Origin: Punica granatum | Taxonomy: Eukaryota; Streptophyta; Magnoliopsida; Myrtales; Lythraceae | Assembly (NCBI RefSeq): GCF_007655135.1 | Contig: NC_045133.1 | Coordinates: 4,068,376 to 4,132,375 of the forward strand | Length of the DNA stretch: 64,000 nucleotides | Reading direction: 5' to 3' | In this document: positions 36,793-47,822 of the stretch, one piece after another | Layout of the letters: each line of letters starts with the position of its first letter | Position numbering within the stretch: the stretch's first letter is position 1 | Program-made: the position numbers and the translations under genes | Notes under the pieces: generated by a model | What the model saw: the letters and a program-made list of their open reading frames with translations, nothing else | What the model was told of the DNA's origin: nothing | Database searches by the model: none

Positions 36793-37557
36793 ATGGAGAA
36801 CAAGCGGGTAGTGAAGGCCGCGATGGTGATAGTGATTGCCTCCACGCTTGTGCGTTGCGTCTCTGGGGTGAATCTCACGGTCGGTGGCGCCACCGGTTGG
36901 GACCTCTCCTCCAACATCCGTGGATGGGCCGCAAAGACTACATTCCATCCCGGTGACTTTCTAGGTACAATCCCTCACCTCAGAAACCGATTACTTATAA
37001 CGAATCGTTATGTAATCTGCTGGTGGATTTACTTAGTTTTTCGGGATAATGTGAGCGCAGTATTCAACTACACGCCGCTACACGACGTCCTGGAGGTGAA
37101 CAGGACGGAGTTCGCCGCCTGCAAGACCATAAACCCGATCGGAGCCTACACTGATGGCGAGTCAGTGGTCCAGCTGAATAATCCTGGCGTCGCGCGATAC
37201 TTCATCTGTGGTCGCAGCGACCACTGCTCCCGAGGCCTCAAGCTGAGGGTCCGTGTCACCACCACCAGGGACAGCAGTGGCAGAGGCCACCACCCCCGCC
37301 AGCGTCCTCGTCCCCACACCCATCGCCACCAGCCTCCCAAGACTCGGCATGGTGACGACTTCAAGGACAGTCCAAGTCCTAAATCTGGTTCGTGGGATTC
37401 AAAGCGAGATGGTCCCCTGGGCTACATGTGGTTCATCGGATTTCTCGTCGTGGCTCCGGTGATTCTGGCTCCGGTGATTCTCCATCCCTTCGGATCGGGT
37501 AGTTGGATTTCTTGTCATATCTCTGGTGATTCTCTGTCTCTCCTCCTGATCGGGTAG
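36793..37557 (+). CDS. Phytocyanin (uclacyanin/early nodulin-like), Leu at axial position
   Basis: Two exons, 36793-36964 and 37061-37557; 222 aa. The 96-base intron is a multiple of three and has no stop, so read-through would also be open, but removing it restores the family sequence GDFLVFNYTPLHDVLEV. A signal peptide (residues 1-26) and a phytocyanin domain (27-122) are seen. Copper ligands His65, Cys107 and His112 are kept; the fourth, axial ligand (Met or Gln in FICxxxHCxxGM/Q) is Leu117. Disulphide candidates are Cys78 and Cys113. The tail is basic, His/Arg/Pro-rich (ProGly-wall protein-like), and ends with a hydrophobic stretch (FIGFLVVAPVILAPVIL) resembling a GPI signal. The end of the gene is internally repeated, which may have moved the stop. 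Confidence 0.82.
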   Translation: MENKRVVKAAMVIVIASTLVRCVSGVNLTVGGATGWDLSSNIRGWAAKTTFHPGDFLGTIPHLRNRLLITNRYVICWWIYLVFRDNVSAVFNYTPLHDVLEVNRTEFAACKTINPIGAYTDGESVVQLNNPGVARYFICGRSDHCSRGLKLRVRVTTTRDSSGRGHHPRQRPRPHTHRHQPPKTRHGDDFKDSPSPKSGSWDSKRDGPLGYMWFIGFLVVAPVILAPVILHPFGSGSWISCHISGDSLSLLLIG

Positions 37558-37720
37558 TCGGATTTCTCGTCATAGCTCCAGTGATTCTCTCTCTCCTTCT
37601 GATCGTTCCGGGGAACTATCGACTTCTTGGTCATGTATTAGAGATCGAGGATACAAACAATACCATCGGCTTCTTGATCATGTATTAGAGATCGAGGATA
37701 CAAGCAATACCATGATAAAC
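37438..37720 (+). repeat. Degenerate tandem repeats at the phytocyanin 3' end
   Basis: Three units beginning GGATTTCT(C/T)(G/T)TC lie at about 37438, 37504 and 37560. Each contains GTGATTCT and a CTGATCG or CGGATCG end. The stop codon is in the second unit. A further repeat of period about 48 (TGTATTAGAGATCGAGGATA) follows at about 37637 and 37685. Confidence 0.7.
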
Positions 37721-38150
37721 TACTGAACTGTTCTATTCATCTGGTTGGTATATCAAATTTGCATGGCAATGAAGTTTTCCAGGGGAATTAATAATGTTCT
37801 TTCTTCCCATTACTTTCAGGAAATTAATTACAACTAGGATTGGACACAAATATTTCAATGTACTATGACGGAAAATTCGAGTCGGATTTTACCACATCCT
37901 TAGTGCACTGCTGATAAAAATATCGATACCAAGCACAGTGACTGTAAACCTCTAACAATTTTCCAGTACTCCCAAAACTCAGCTACTTGGCAAAGCACAC
38001 TACAGCAGCAGTCGCATTAGTTAGCATAAAGGCTATCTGACAACCACTTTTGCCAACGGTGAATATGCATCAAAATCATTGGGCAACTCCTTACGAATCG
38101 TAACCTAATTGGTGTCAGAACTTGGATAGTCTTGACTAGACCAAGGGTGG
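37558..38150. other. Convergent 3' spacer
   Basis: 3' regions of the phytocyanin (+) and CCDC12 (-) genes. Apart from the repeats above, nothing recognised. Confidence 0.5.
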
Positions 38151-39851
38151 CTATTCTTGCATTCCATTGACGCTGTCTTCTTCAGCCATCTGCTTCTGTC
38201 TCTCCTGTTCCTCTGTAACAAGTCACAACTTCATGTAAGCAAACAGGATTCAAGCAAAGAGAGTGAAGCTTAGCAGAAACCGGTACAGGGTCTCATAAAC
38301 AAAACTTCCGGCCTCTAAGGTATCTTATCTGACCTAACCGGGACAAAATATCATTATGTTTCTTCGTTTAAGAAAAGATGCACATGAGGTCAAAGGCACT
38401 CTACAGACATCGGAAATTCATCTAACCAGGAATAAAGAGATGATGGATCCTAACGCTCGCACATATTTCATGCGGACTAGACAGAAATTTTTCTAGAATA
38501 ATTTAGTGAAGTAACTCCCAACCATAGAGTCCGTTCTTTATTCTAAAAGAAAAGTTGCATGCATAAATGCAATTAGATGGCCATGCATAAACAGAAGGAA
38601 ATCTCTATCGACAAAGTGGAACGATTGCGAAAGAGGGGTTGGCAACCACTCACCCATAATCTTATACATTGCCTTCTGGGTGCGTCTCTCGAGCTTATCA
38701 AGCTTCTTCTGGACATCTCTCCTCAGGTCCCAGTTAGGCTTCTTGGGAGCAATATTTACAAATGGATCCTGCACAGCTCAAGACAAGGGCATACCATTAT
38801 GGTGTCACCCTGACAGTAACTACATAATACAGACTTCTGCTAGCAGCACTGAAACAATGATACTGAATTCAAGAGGATCACCTTCGTCTCTAATGCTGGA
38901 GGTTCTGCCGCAAGAGGGTCTTCGAATTTTGGTAGCACTGGTGGTGCGACCTTCCCCTCTTGGAGCTGCTTATCATGAGGAACATAGTTTCGAAACTTCA
39001 TGCTCAGATTACTGCACAAAACGAAACACATAAGTTAATGAAAGAGCACACTGTATTTTTATCATTTGAAAAGGAACCTGTGTAGCACACACCCAATAAT
39101 ATAAGAACGAGAAAGAAGTGTGGCATTCCACCAATTTCCTCCAAGTTCATGACTTCAAATCATTACTAAATCGACAGTTCGCCTTAGACAACTCGAAAGA
39201 AGCCAATCAAGCTCCACAAAACAAAAGTAAAGCTAACAACAAAGGCGAAGAATGGTCCATGGAGGCAGCCAGAACACAGTTGTCACAGATATTCCACAAT
39301 TTTGAAAAAAATGGTCCTGCAAGGCTCCCATCTCGCAAGTTTTTCCTGCTATAAATTGGCCCCGACCTTGAAATTTTTCTGCTTTCTTTAAGTCTCGACT
39401 TTGTTCTTCGACGAGGATTTAGGCGAAAATTGGAGTTACAGCATGTCAATCAAATTCAACAAGCTCATGAGCAGGCAGCGGCTAAAGACATGAATACATG
39501 ATCCTAGAAAAACTCAACCCTGTAAGCTGAGGCATCCCATCAATTCCAGCACCAAACATCAAATCAAGGCAAACTTCCATAAACATCGATCTCTCATAGT
39601 TGATCCATTGCAAGACATTAACAAAGTGCTAAGGATTCAAGAGCCCAACCAATCCAATAAGAGTAAAGAGTAAATTCTCACTCTTCTTCTTCGCCGGCAT
39701 CTTCCTCGTTGTCGCGGTCAGGTTTTTCGTCACCTTGAGGTGCAGAATCGTCTTCGGGAGCGGTGAGGAGCTCCTGAGCAGCTTTGAGGGCTCTCAGCCT
39801 CTCCCGCCGGGCGGCGACCGCTTGCTCGATGGAATCGTCTTCTTCACCCAT
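38151..39851 (-). CDS. CCDC12: CCDC12/cwf18-type pre-mRNA splicing factor
   Basis: Four exons from high to low: 39682-39851, 38882-39011, 38654-38768 and 38151-38212; 158 aa. An acidic, coiled start (MGEEDDSIEQAVAARRERLR) and acidic linker lead into the conserved cwf18 region: LSMKFRNYVPHDKQL, DPFVNIAPKKPNWDLRRDVQ, KKLDKLERRTQKAMYKIM. It ends in a short charged tail. Homologues are core parts of the activated spliceosome (Prp19-related) in the nucleus. The upstream DNA on its promoter side contains TGGGCC motifs (about 40073-40095), common in plant housekeeping promoters. Confidence 0.92.
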
Positions 39852-40705
39852 CACTTAAAGCCTTTTCACTCAGACCACAGCCGGGGACTAGGGTTAGGGC
39901 TTAACGAGTTCGACCAGTAAATCAGCTCAACTCGGAGGGAGAGGAGGAAAGGTAAGGATGAAGGAAGAGGAGAGGGAACTATATCCTGCACCGGGTGCAT
40001 GTACACCGGGCGTCCGACTGACCTGGTCGATTCTGGGCTGGACCAACGACCGGGCTGAGCTTGAGCAGAATCTGGGCCCGACCGGCCCAGGCCCACCATT
40101 TCTTTTTCTCTTTCCCTTTTGATACATGTACTGACGTTCACATTGTTCATGGTTCAGAAATTAGACAGGTCGATTGTGATTCTTAGCGGAAACAAGGGGA
40201 GTTTGAGCTCGTACTGGCACGAATCTCGCATAAGACCGTCGGTTATATTGATTAATTAATGAAATTATATATCTAAAACGTGGTATGAGAAAGTCCATAT
40301 AGATACGAGCGACGTAAGTAACTTTTTTACTCACCAGTAAGAACAGGTTGCTCATAGTTGAGCATGGTCAACCTCGATAACAACTCGGCCTACCTCGACG
40401 GGCAAATATATGATATGGTCTTGAAGTTTATTTATCTCGTGAGTGCTGAATTTTAAGAGAATAAAAGTTATTTTCTAGTAACGTATTGCGTCATTTGACA
40501 GTGAAAACTTTTTAACTTAATCATACATCTGACCAATCGTGTATATCTCTCATATCATAATCCAACAGTAATAAAGCGATTGTTCGCCGAAACCAGAGGT
40601 ACTCGATACCTTCGGTCCTCGAATAATTCTTGCATTACCTTCAGAATTCTTAACACTACAACCATATGAAATCGTTGCTAAGAGCAATTTCATAGCAACC
40701 CATCT
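39852..40705. promoter_or_regulatory. Promoter region of CCDC12 and spacer
   Basis: GGGCCCGA and CAGGCCCA site II-like motifs lie near 40073-40095, upstream of the minus-strand CCDC12 gene. The rest to 40705 shows no gene. Confidence 0.45.
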
Positions 40706-41631
40706 CTAGAGCTTCAATCTGTACCCACAGTTGCTTGCTTTTATACTAACGGAGTAATTACTGCTCAAGCTATCCACCACCAGCAAGCACTCTCCCAATA
40801 TCCTCACCTTCCTCGTCTTCAACCTCCCGAACTTGATCGCGACCGGCGCCTGCACCTTCAAGTCCAGTGGGATCCGTCCTGTGTTCTGCTGTTCCTGCAA
40901 GGCTGCCATCAGTGTGTTCCCGGACTTCGTCCTCCCCATCATGTCCACTTTCAGCTGCGTCACGTTGTCATGGCCCTGGTAGAATCTCGGGAGCGACCCA
41001 CTGCAGAGCTTCTCACTGTTGTACCTACCAACCGATCGAGAAAACTCAATGAGAAATTTTCGCCTTATTTTCCATCTTCAAATTGAAAGTAGCAATTCGG
41101 AGAAATTATTTCCCGTCGTTAGATTGATATTCTCCTGCTATACTGATGTATGTCGTCAAAGGGTCCCTGAAATTTTATACATTACCATACGCTAAGCTGA
41201 CCTCCGTGCTTGTAATATATCCCAATCTTTTCGTTTGGATTTTCGGCATTGATATTGACTCGGAATCTCGCGTACAGGGTCATGTCGGTATTTAGCCTGA
41301 GGCTGAGTATGCGGAGACTGTTGATGGAGTACTTCGGGAGCTTCGGTTGGAAGATGAGGTAGAGGACTCCTGCGGCGATGCCAATGGCAATGATGAGAAG
41401 GAAGAGGAGGCAGAAAGTCCAACACAAGCACCGGCAGCAGCTGCTCCTCCTCCAGCTTTTCGATGGCTCCGTGGGCACCAAGCCATGATTCCATCGCCGG
41501 TGTGCAGCAGCATTTAATGGGTTCCCTTTCTCGGAGACAGCAGAGCCGGGAGGGACCAGAGGGGAAGTTATGGGCCGCGCCGGAGAGTCTGGTTCCCTCA
41601 CAGGATGAACTCTATGGTGATGATCTGCCAT
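40706..41631 (-). CDS. NDR1/HIN1-like (NHL) LEA_2 membrane protein
   Basis: Two exons, 41186-41631 and 40706-41024; 254 aa. A polar N-terminus (MADHHHRVHPVREP) and Cys patch (SSCCRCLCW) precede one membrane span (about residues 70-92, CLLFLLIIAIGIAAGVLYLI). Then comes the NHL signature region FQPKLPKYSINSLRIL and a LEA_2 beta-sandwich domain. Exon 2 starts at the YNSEKLCSGSLPRFYQG segment. NHL proteins are plasma-membrane proteins tied to defence or senescence responses; which member this is cannot be settled here. The length fits the family. Confidence 0.88.
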
Positions 41632-42058
41632 TTGCTGTGAGATCTGCTATGTGGGTTCATGCAACTAAGCTCCTAATGAAATACTGAAGAAAATTTAGAA
41701 AATTAATGAGATTTATTGAGTTCGAATTGGTATTTTGATGAAATTTTTTTGGGACATTTTTCTAAGGTCTCTTGCCCAACTTGGTTCACCTACTAACAAA
41801 TTCAAAGATCATAGGAATATAGAGATGAAGTAGTTCAGCTAAACTAAAGATTCTCAAGTACCACATTTCATAGATGTGGACCCGAAGATTTCGAACTGGC
41901 ACTTCGATGTAGCATCTCGACATATTTTACCTTACTCCTATAATGATGTGAATTGAAAAATATATATTCAGAGTAGGAATTGCTAATTTGCTATAAGCTA
42001 ATGTCAAGATACTACGCAAGAAGTTGCTAAATTATACAGAAGTAAATTCGAGACATCT
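41632..42058. other. Spacer between NHL and UPF0426 genes
   Basis: Promoter side of the NHL gene and 3' side of the next. AT-rich; no motif or gene assigned. Confidence 0.4.
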
Positions 42059-43894
42059 TCACTCGATAACGATTTCCTGTGGGGCTTCTTCTGCCTCTTT
42101 CGACCCTTCAACCTCGAGTTCCTCCTGAGTAATTCCCGAAGCCTCCACTGTCCGTGTAACCCATTCCTTCAGTGGGTCCTCGTTGAGATCAAGCCTCAGG
42201 AGTCCCGCAAACATTCCACCCATGAAAGCAACCGGCTCCTGAATAAGGAGTCGAACAACGTGAATAACATTGCAAACGAAAAGCATTCACCACAGTGCGG
42301 GTGCCCAAGTAGGTTATTAGGAATACAACAGGAGAAAAATTCTCTTGCATCCTTAAGTCCGACATGAGGTCAATTTCACCCTTCAAAGTCTACATTCTAC
42401 CAAAATGCAGACCAAAGTTTTGGTTTTTGTCCAAAATTTTTCACCAAGTCCTAATCCCATACATGAATTCACTGGAGGATGTCAAGCAACCGGCACCACA
42501 TTGAATAACGCGGGACTTGAGGAATTACTATAAGGACTTACAGAACACCCTCACCCGATTAAGTTGATATCAGTTCCAAAAAGAAGATAAGCGTGGGTTA
42601 TCCAATGTTCATTACTATTTCTGTCAATGGCATCAGAGTAGCATCAGAAAGCCCCATCACTACCGGAACTTCCCGGTTCATTTTTGCACAATGTACACTT
42701 CAATGTGCAAACTGCAAAGGAAGTTCTGAGAATCCAACATAGGCAATAGAAGAGTTAAATAAGATCCCCCACGTTCCTCTTATCCCAGCTATATATATGT
42801 AACAAGAAATTTCATAGTCAACCATCAGGAAAGCTATATCCTGATTTATTAAAAGCTATATCCCGGTTTATTATTTCCTAGTCTGTATAGAAATTGCAGG
42901 TTTTGGCCGAAAAAAAAAATCCTATTTTCTCCTCATTGAGAAATTCTTGAAATCCAAGTGTTCCTAATCTCATAACACTTCACTAGAATAACGTCACAAA
43001 CATAAACATGCTTTTTGTCTCAACAAATCAACTCGCCTAAGACTCAGTAGACTTGACATTCCAAGTTATTTCCTTAGCTTCAGGTGCATTGCAACTTTAA
43101 CTCAGCAAACTTACCCCTTCAGGCGCATTTCAAATCTCATTACGACTCCTAAAAGTGCCCAATAGCAATACCTTATACCGAAACTGTTTCGGATGTGGTA
43201 CACAAGCCATTCATCACGTCCAGACTTTGAAAGCTCAAACCAGCTAAACGGAACTACTAGTTTAACTAATACTTCTCTCTAAGAAACGATAACGAGCCAT
43301 AAGGTGATCATGTTCTCGTAGAGAGACTCAATTATCGAAACCTAAGAGACCAATACACGACGGCCTGCTTCATAGGATAGACCAGCAGGGGAGTGGAATG
43401 AACCAACAACGTACAGTGTCCTAGAACTTCTGCTCAGCAAGAAAGATGAAACATAGAACTTTCTGTAGCAAGGCAGTGAACAAAATCCCTACTTTTTCGG
43501 AGAATGAATATCTGCGAACGACGATAAGACCTATACAACAAATAGCTGCACAAAACAGCAATAGCAGCAAACCAAGTGAGAATATATGGGCAAGTGTACC
43601 TTAAGAGCTTCTTTGAGGATAGGCTCTTCATTGGGATTGAAGAAGAAAGCTTTGACCCCATTGCTGTAGCCAAAGCAGACTCTACTGCAGCTGCTCCCTT
43701 TTCTCCCAATTCCCCCAAACCCACTGGGCTTCTTCAACTTCCACTGCCTCAATCAATCAATTCAATCCATTTCTGGCCATTATTAGATTATAGCAGCTAA
43801 TGACTCGAGCATTAGAGAGAGAGGAGTCGAGATGGGCATTCCACCTACGCACCAGAGATGATGGGGCTGAAACTGGGTGGGCAAGGAGGGACAT
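42059..43894 (-). CDS. UPF0426 chloroplast protein (At1g28150-like)
   Basis: Three exons from high to low: 43845-43894, 43600-43747 and 42059-42238; 125 aa. Residues 1 to about 50 (MSLLAHPVSAPSSLVRRQWK onward, rich in Ser/Gly/Arg) look like a plastid transit peptide. The conserved core is KAFFFNPNEEPILKEALK joined to EPVAFMGGMFAGLLRLDLNE and DPLKEWVTRTVEASGI, followed by an acidic tail. Length agrees with Arabidopsis UPF0426 (about 123 aa). The first exon and its roughly 97-base intron were inferred, because exon 2 has no ATG in frame; this part is less sure. The molecular function is unknown; related proteins are found with plastid thylakoids/plastoglobules. Confidence 0.82.
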
Positions 43895-44426
43895 TGTCCG
43901 GTTTACTGGCGGAAGAAAGAGAGAATCTTGCCGCTCCCGGGAGTTCCTTCCGGAGATATTGCGCCTCGTCGGTTTCTCCGAGCTCTGCTCTATGAAACTT
44001 CGGAATCGGACTGATGATTTCAAGAACATTCGGCCAGCAGGCCGTGGGGGCTTTCTTGAGCCGGGCCGACGCCCTGTTTGGGCTCTAAGTTGGACCATAT
44101 ATTATTTATGAAAAAATTACTGTAGTGGTCCTATATGTTTGTTATTTTTTAACATTGAATCCTAAAAGTTTAACTTTAAAAAATCAAGTCTTAAAACGTT
44201 TATAAATGAGGTAACGTTGGTCCTTTCTGCTACGAATCTTGATGGAGTGGCTGATTCGGATTAAACGCCGTGAGATCCGTGCCGTCTGGCCCATTTTCTC
44301 TTACATGGCCTCCTTTATCAACCCAATACCCATTATTTAATACTCGACCCAACACTAACCCCAATAAAAGCGGATCCTGGTCTGGACCAAGTATGGCGAA
44401 GGAATTAAACGAGGCAGGCTTCACCT

Positions 44427-44440
44427 GGGGGGGGGGGGGG
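44427..44440 (+). repeat. G14 homopolymer
   Basis: Fourteen Gs in a row inside the Pack-MULE, next to the OVATE fragment. Such runs are unusual in an AT-rich genome and are also a common place for length error in assemblies. Confidence 0.85.
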
Positions 44441-44550
44441 CGCAACGGGGTTAAGCTTAGGCTTAGACTTCGACGACTTCTTGGGAGTCTGAGCCTGCTT
44501 GGACGACCTTCGGGGCAGGTCGCGGAGTCCCAAGGGAAGTAGCAGGAGTT

Positions 44551-44748
44551 TCAAGGCTTGAGAAGAGGGAGAGATGCGGCTGTAGTTGTACTGTTCCAGA
44601 GGTGACCGGGTTGTTGGTGGGCTAATTTCTTGGAGTTGGAGGAAGGAAAAGAGTCGTTCGTGTTGTTCTTCTTGTTCCAGTGGGCTGACCTTAACGACGT
44701 TGTCCTATTCATGTCTTTGAGCTTGTAGAACCAGGCATTAGGCACCAT
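44551..44748 (-). pseudogene. OVATE family protein (OFP) N-terminal fragment
   Basis: The frame read from about 44757 down gives FKLSDMVPNAWFYKLKDMNR, matching the start of plant OFP transcription repressors (SDMIPNAWFYKLKDMS type). After about 40 residues the frame no longer follows the family, and the C-terminal OVATE domain is missing. It lies wholly within the MULE. Confidence 0.75.
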
Positions 44749-46013
44749 GTCTGATAGCTTGAACCTGGAATTCTCTATTTTCTAACGGGGGGGAAGACGG
44801 CAAGAAGTGTATGATAAAGAGGTAACCTTACGTGTTGGAGTGGTGGCAAAACTCTTGGTCTTGGGATTAGCGTTAGCGCAGCTAGGATAGATGACTTTCT
44901 CTTGTTTAGCGTGATACCCTATTAACTCTAGTGCATGTCTTTTGGGTTTTACCTACACTTCTCTCCCATCCCCTTCGTCGAGAGGGCCTCACAGGGTGGT
45001 GTCTTATCACATTGCAGGCGAACGCGCGGTAGTGATCGTGGTGGTGCTTTAGGATTCCAATGTACTGCATCTAAGGTCAAAATGAGCTTGCTGGTGGACC
45101 AAGGACTTGACTCGCAGAGTGTGAGGGGTTCTCAGGGGGAAGAGCTTGATACTCTATGCCTCAGGCTTCTGCTTTTAAAGGGGAAGAAGGAGGAGATGAT
45201 GATGATGTGGTGAATTGAATTGTTTTGTTGAGGAAAAAGAGGAAATTGGGTTTGATTGGGGTTAATGTCAAGTCGAATATCAAGTAAATATGTATAGTGA
45301 TATCAGGTCTGGTTGATAAGGGAGGCCACGTAAGCAAAAATGGGCCTAATGTCACGGATCATAATGTTTGATCTAAGTCAGCCACTCTGTCAATGTTCGT
45401 AACAGAAAGGACCAACGTTGCCTCATTTACAGATGTTTTAGGACTTGATTTTTCAAAGTTAAACTTTTATGACTTAATATAAAAAAATATCAAAATATAA
45501 GACCACTACTGTAATTTTTCCTATTATTTATCAAAAAAGGGCATCAAACGACCATGTGATTTAATGTCAATTGAGTTTTTAGTAAACTAATTTTATATAT
45601 AGTGCAGGGTTATGCAACTCATTGGAAGCACCTTGTAGCCAACATCGAGTCTGCATCCGAATAGAAATAGTCTAAGATACTATAAAAAAAAATGTAGATC
45701 CTAACAAGTTACAGCTTTAGGGCGGGTCGTGGTGCAAATTGTGACAAAAGATAACTTCAGCCGTACAAATGGAAGGATCTGAACTTCAGGGCCCATAAAA
45801 AAGTTTAGGGGGCAAAATTGAAAATTCTGTCTCCTTGGCTGATCTTCTTCGGGAAGAATCTTCTCTAGGGTTCTAATTCTTCTTCCCGCGACCAGAGCTT
45901 TCTTCTTCTGCAAACCGACACTCAACTCTGTGCCCTAATTCGACCGATCGGTGGGCTTTCCGAGCTCACTCTCGGAGATTTATTATCATCAGCAGAGACT
46001 ATCATCATCAGCT

Positions 46014-47822
46014 ATGGCGGGAAGAGAGGTTCGTGAGTATACCAACCTCAGCGACCCCAAAGGTAAATCTCCTCAACCATGAATCTCCGGAAATTTCACC
46101 TGTGAATGTTCGGTTCTTGCTTCTATCTTTGTCAAGTTCGAATTTTTAATGCGGTCCTGTCCCTTTTTCCGTGCAGATAAGAAATGGGGAAAGGGAAAGG
46201 ACAAGATTGACGATGAAGACGTAACGTTCCAGCGCATGGTTGCTAAGGTTAGCCGCATCCATCTCCCTTCTATTTTTCAAATTTTGTGACTTATTTAATG
46301 ATGATTTCTGGCTTTATTTGAGTATAACGAATGTAGAGGTTGAATTTGTGAATTTTGGATGATGCACAGTTGAACTCCTTTTGAATAATGAGGGATTTGT
46401 CTGTTCGGGGCAATGAGGGATGAGCCTATCGAAGAATCAATAATGTTTAAAGAACTCTGTAGACTATATCGATATAAACTATTTGTATACATGCTCTTCT
46501 GGTTTGTGTTTGTCTGTTTAGTTTGGTGATAGTTATGATCAACAAATGTCTATGGTAGGTTAGAGTTTGATGGGTAAATTTCGGTGGGTCGTGACTGTAA
46601 TTGACTGCTGCTTGTGTAGCCTGTTATACTTGTTATGGTAAGTTTTATGTGGATCTCGCAAGAGTAGTTTTCTGATAACATGCCCGGGCAGGGATTTTGG
46701 CTTTTACCGGGGGGTTGATGCAAGCAGATGCAAGAAGCTGCTGGAGAACGTGGCGGGTATCTGCATGGACGAGGCGGTAAGCATGATTACATCTCCCCTC
46801 CATCTCATTTTTACAAATAGATAGGAGGAAACAGAGAGCCATTAGAAAGTACAAGGTGACGGAATTAGTATAAGAATGAACAGAGGAAGGAAGAAATTCC
46901 ACCAAAACCAAGATATTCTGAATATGCCTTCTGCTAAATTCATTTGCTCTTCGGTGTATTTGTGAACTGTATAAGCTTTGCAATGCAGCCTTGGACAGTG
47001 ATGACCTGCTTTACCTCAAGGAGCAGATGGAGGCCGAGGAGGATGCAGAACGGCTCCTTCGTCGCACTGAGAAGCGTGCCTTTGCTGCATTCAAGATATC
47101 CTTTGTACTTTCTTGTGACACTGATTTCCAATTATACGGAGTACTCGCATTACATGTTACTTTCAGTCACAGAGGAAAACAAATATTATGCATTGTTCAA
47201 CTACAAGCTAATAGGAGTGTACTCGTGGATGCTCTTTGATGTAAAATATTTGGATTTTCTCAGTAGTCACTTTTTTAATTATAATTGGATTCCTATTTTC
47301 GATTTTTGGTTTTTCAAATTACAAAGTTTGTTGTAGACAAGTGAGATGAATTCATTATGTGTGCCTACCTTAACTACTCGCACAGAGCTGCAAGTTTAGC
47401 AGATACATCACCTGCATCAGTCCCCTTGCCACTCCGTGTCGAACCGAAGCCAAAGAGTGGGATTAGGTAGTAATATCCTTATTTTCAGAAAAAAGAATTA
47501 TGCTTCTTCATAGATGCTTTGAGGAATGACGACTAATTATTGTGGGCGACGTCACAGGCAGCAAGATCTACTGAAGAAAGTGGTGGAAGTCAAACCCAAA
47601 CGGCAGAAGGTATCAGCCACTCAACCGAATGCGGATCAGCCTCAGCCTGCTGCAACTTCCAGCGACCGCGTTTCATCGGAATCAAAATCCGAGGATAATT
47701 CGGGGAAAGAACAGACTTCATCTACGCCAAAACAGGCTGAGGGCGAGACTAAAGAGGACAACCCAGTTAAGAGCTTGCTGGGACTAGCATATGCAAGTTC
47801 TGATGATGATGAAGAAGACTGA
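46014..47822 (+). CDS. Conserved plant nuclear-type protein of unknown function, with a U12 intron
   Basis: Six exons: 46014-46062, 46177-46247, 46728-46776, 46989-47095, 47384-47466 and 47558-47822; 207 aa. Recognisable blocks are GREVREYTNLSDPKDKKWGK, ERGGYLHGRG, SDDLLYLKEQMEAEEDAERL, RRTEKRAFAAFKRAASLAD and RVEPKPKSGIRQQDLLKK. A Lys-rich stretch (VEVKPKRQKV) could be a nuclear localisation signal, and the tail is Ser/Glu-rich ending SSDDDEED. I recognise the pattern as conserved in plants but cannot name a function. Intron 4 is of the AT-AC class, which argues for an old, conserved gene structure. Confidence 0.82.
47096..47383 (+). other. U12-dependent AT-AC intron
   Basis: Donor AAG|ATATCCTTT matches the U12 consensus ATATCCTT exactly. 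The 3' end ACCTTAACTACTCGCAC|AGA contains the U12 branch site (CCTTAAC) close to an AC acceptor. Joining at these points gives FAAFK/RAASL, restoring the reading frame, while no GT-AG pair here does so as well. Confidence 0.9.

Larger units (their letters stand above)
44110..45521. mobile_element. Pack-MULE carrying an OVATE-family gene fragment
   Basis: Terminal inverted repeats of about 200 bases (44110-44310 and 45330-45521) share AAAAATTAC(T/A)GTAGTGGTC, AAAAGTTTAACTTT(A/G)AAAAATCAAG and AACGTTGGTCCTTTCTG. The direct repeat TATTATTTAT flanks the element on both sides (44100-44109 and 45522-45531), in line with the 9-base Mutator target duplication. No transposase is present. On the minus strand the interior encodes KLSDMVPNAWFYKLKDMNRT, the conserved N-terminus of OVATE family proteins, then out-of-frame remains. 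This is a captured, non-functional gene piece. Confidence 0.82.

Noticed and set aside
43757..44098. A 113-aa minus-strand frame ending MARNGLN
   Set aside because: Only its MSLLAHPV part is likely used, as exon 1 of the UPF0426 gene; the rest reads leader and intron.
45161..45355. A 64-aa minus-strand frame
   Set aside because: Inside the Pack-MULE right TIR and adjacent filler; no similarity.
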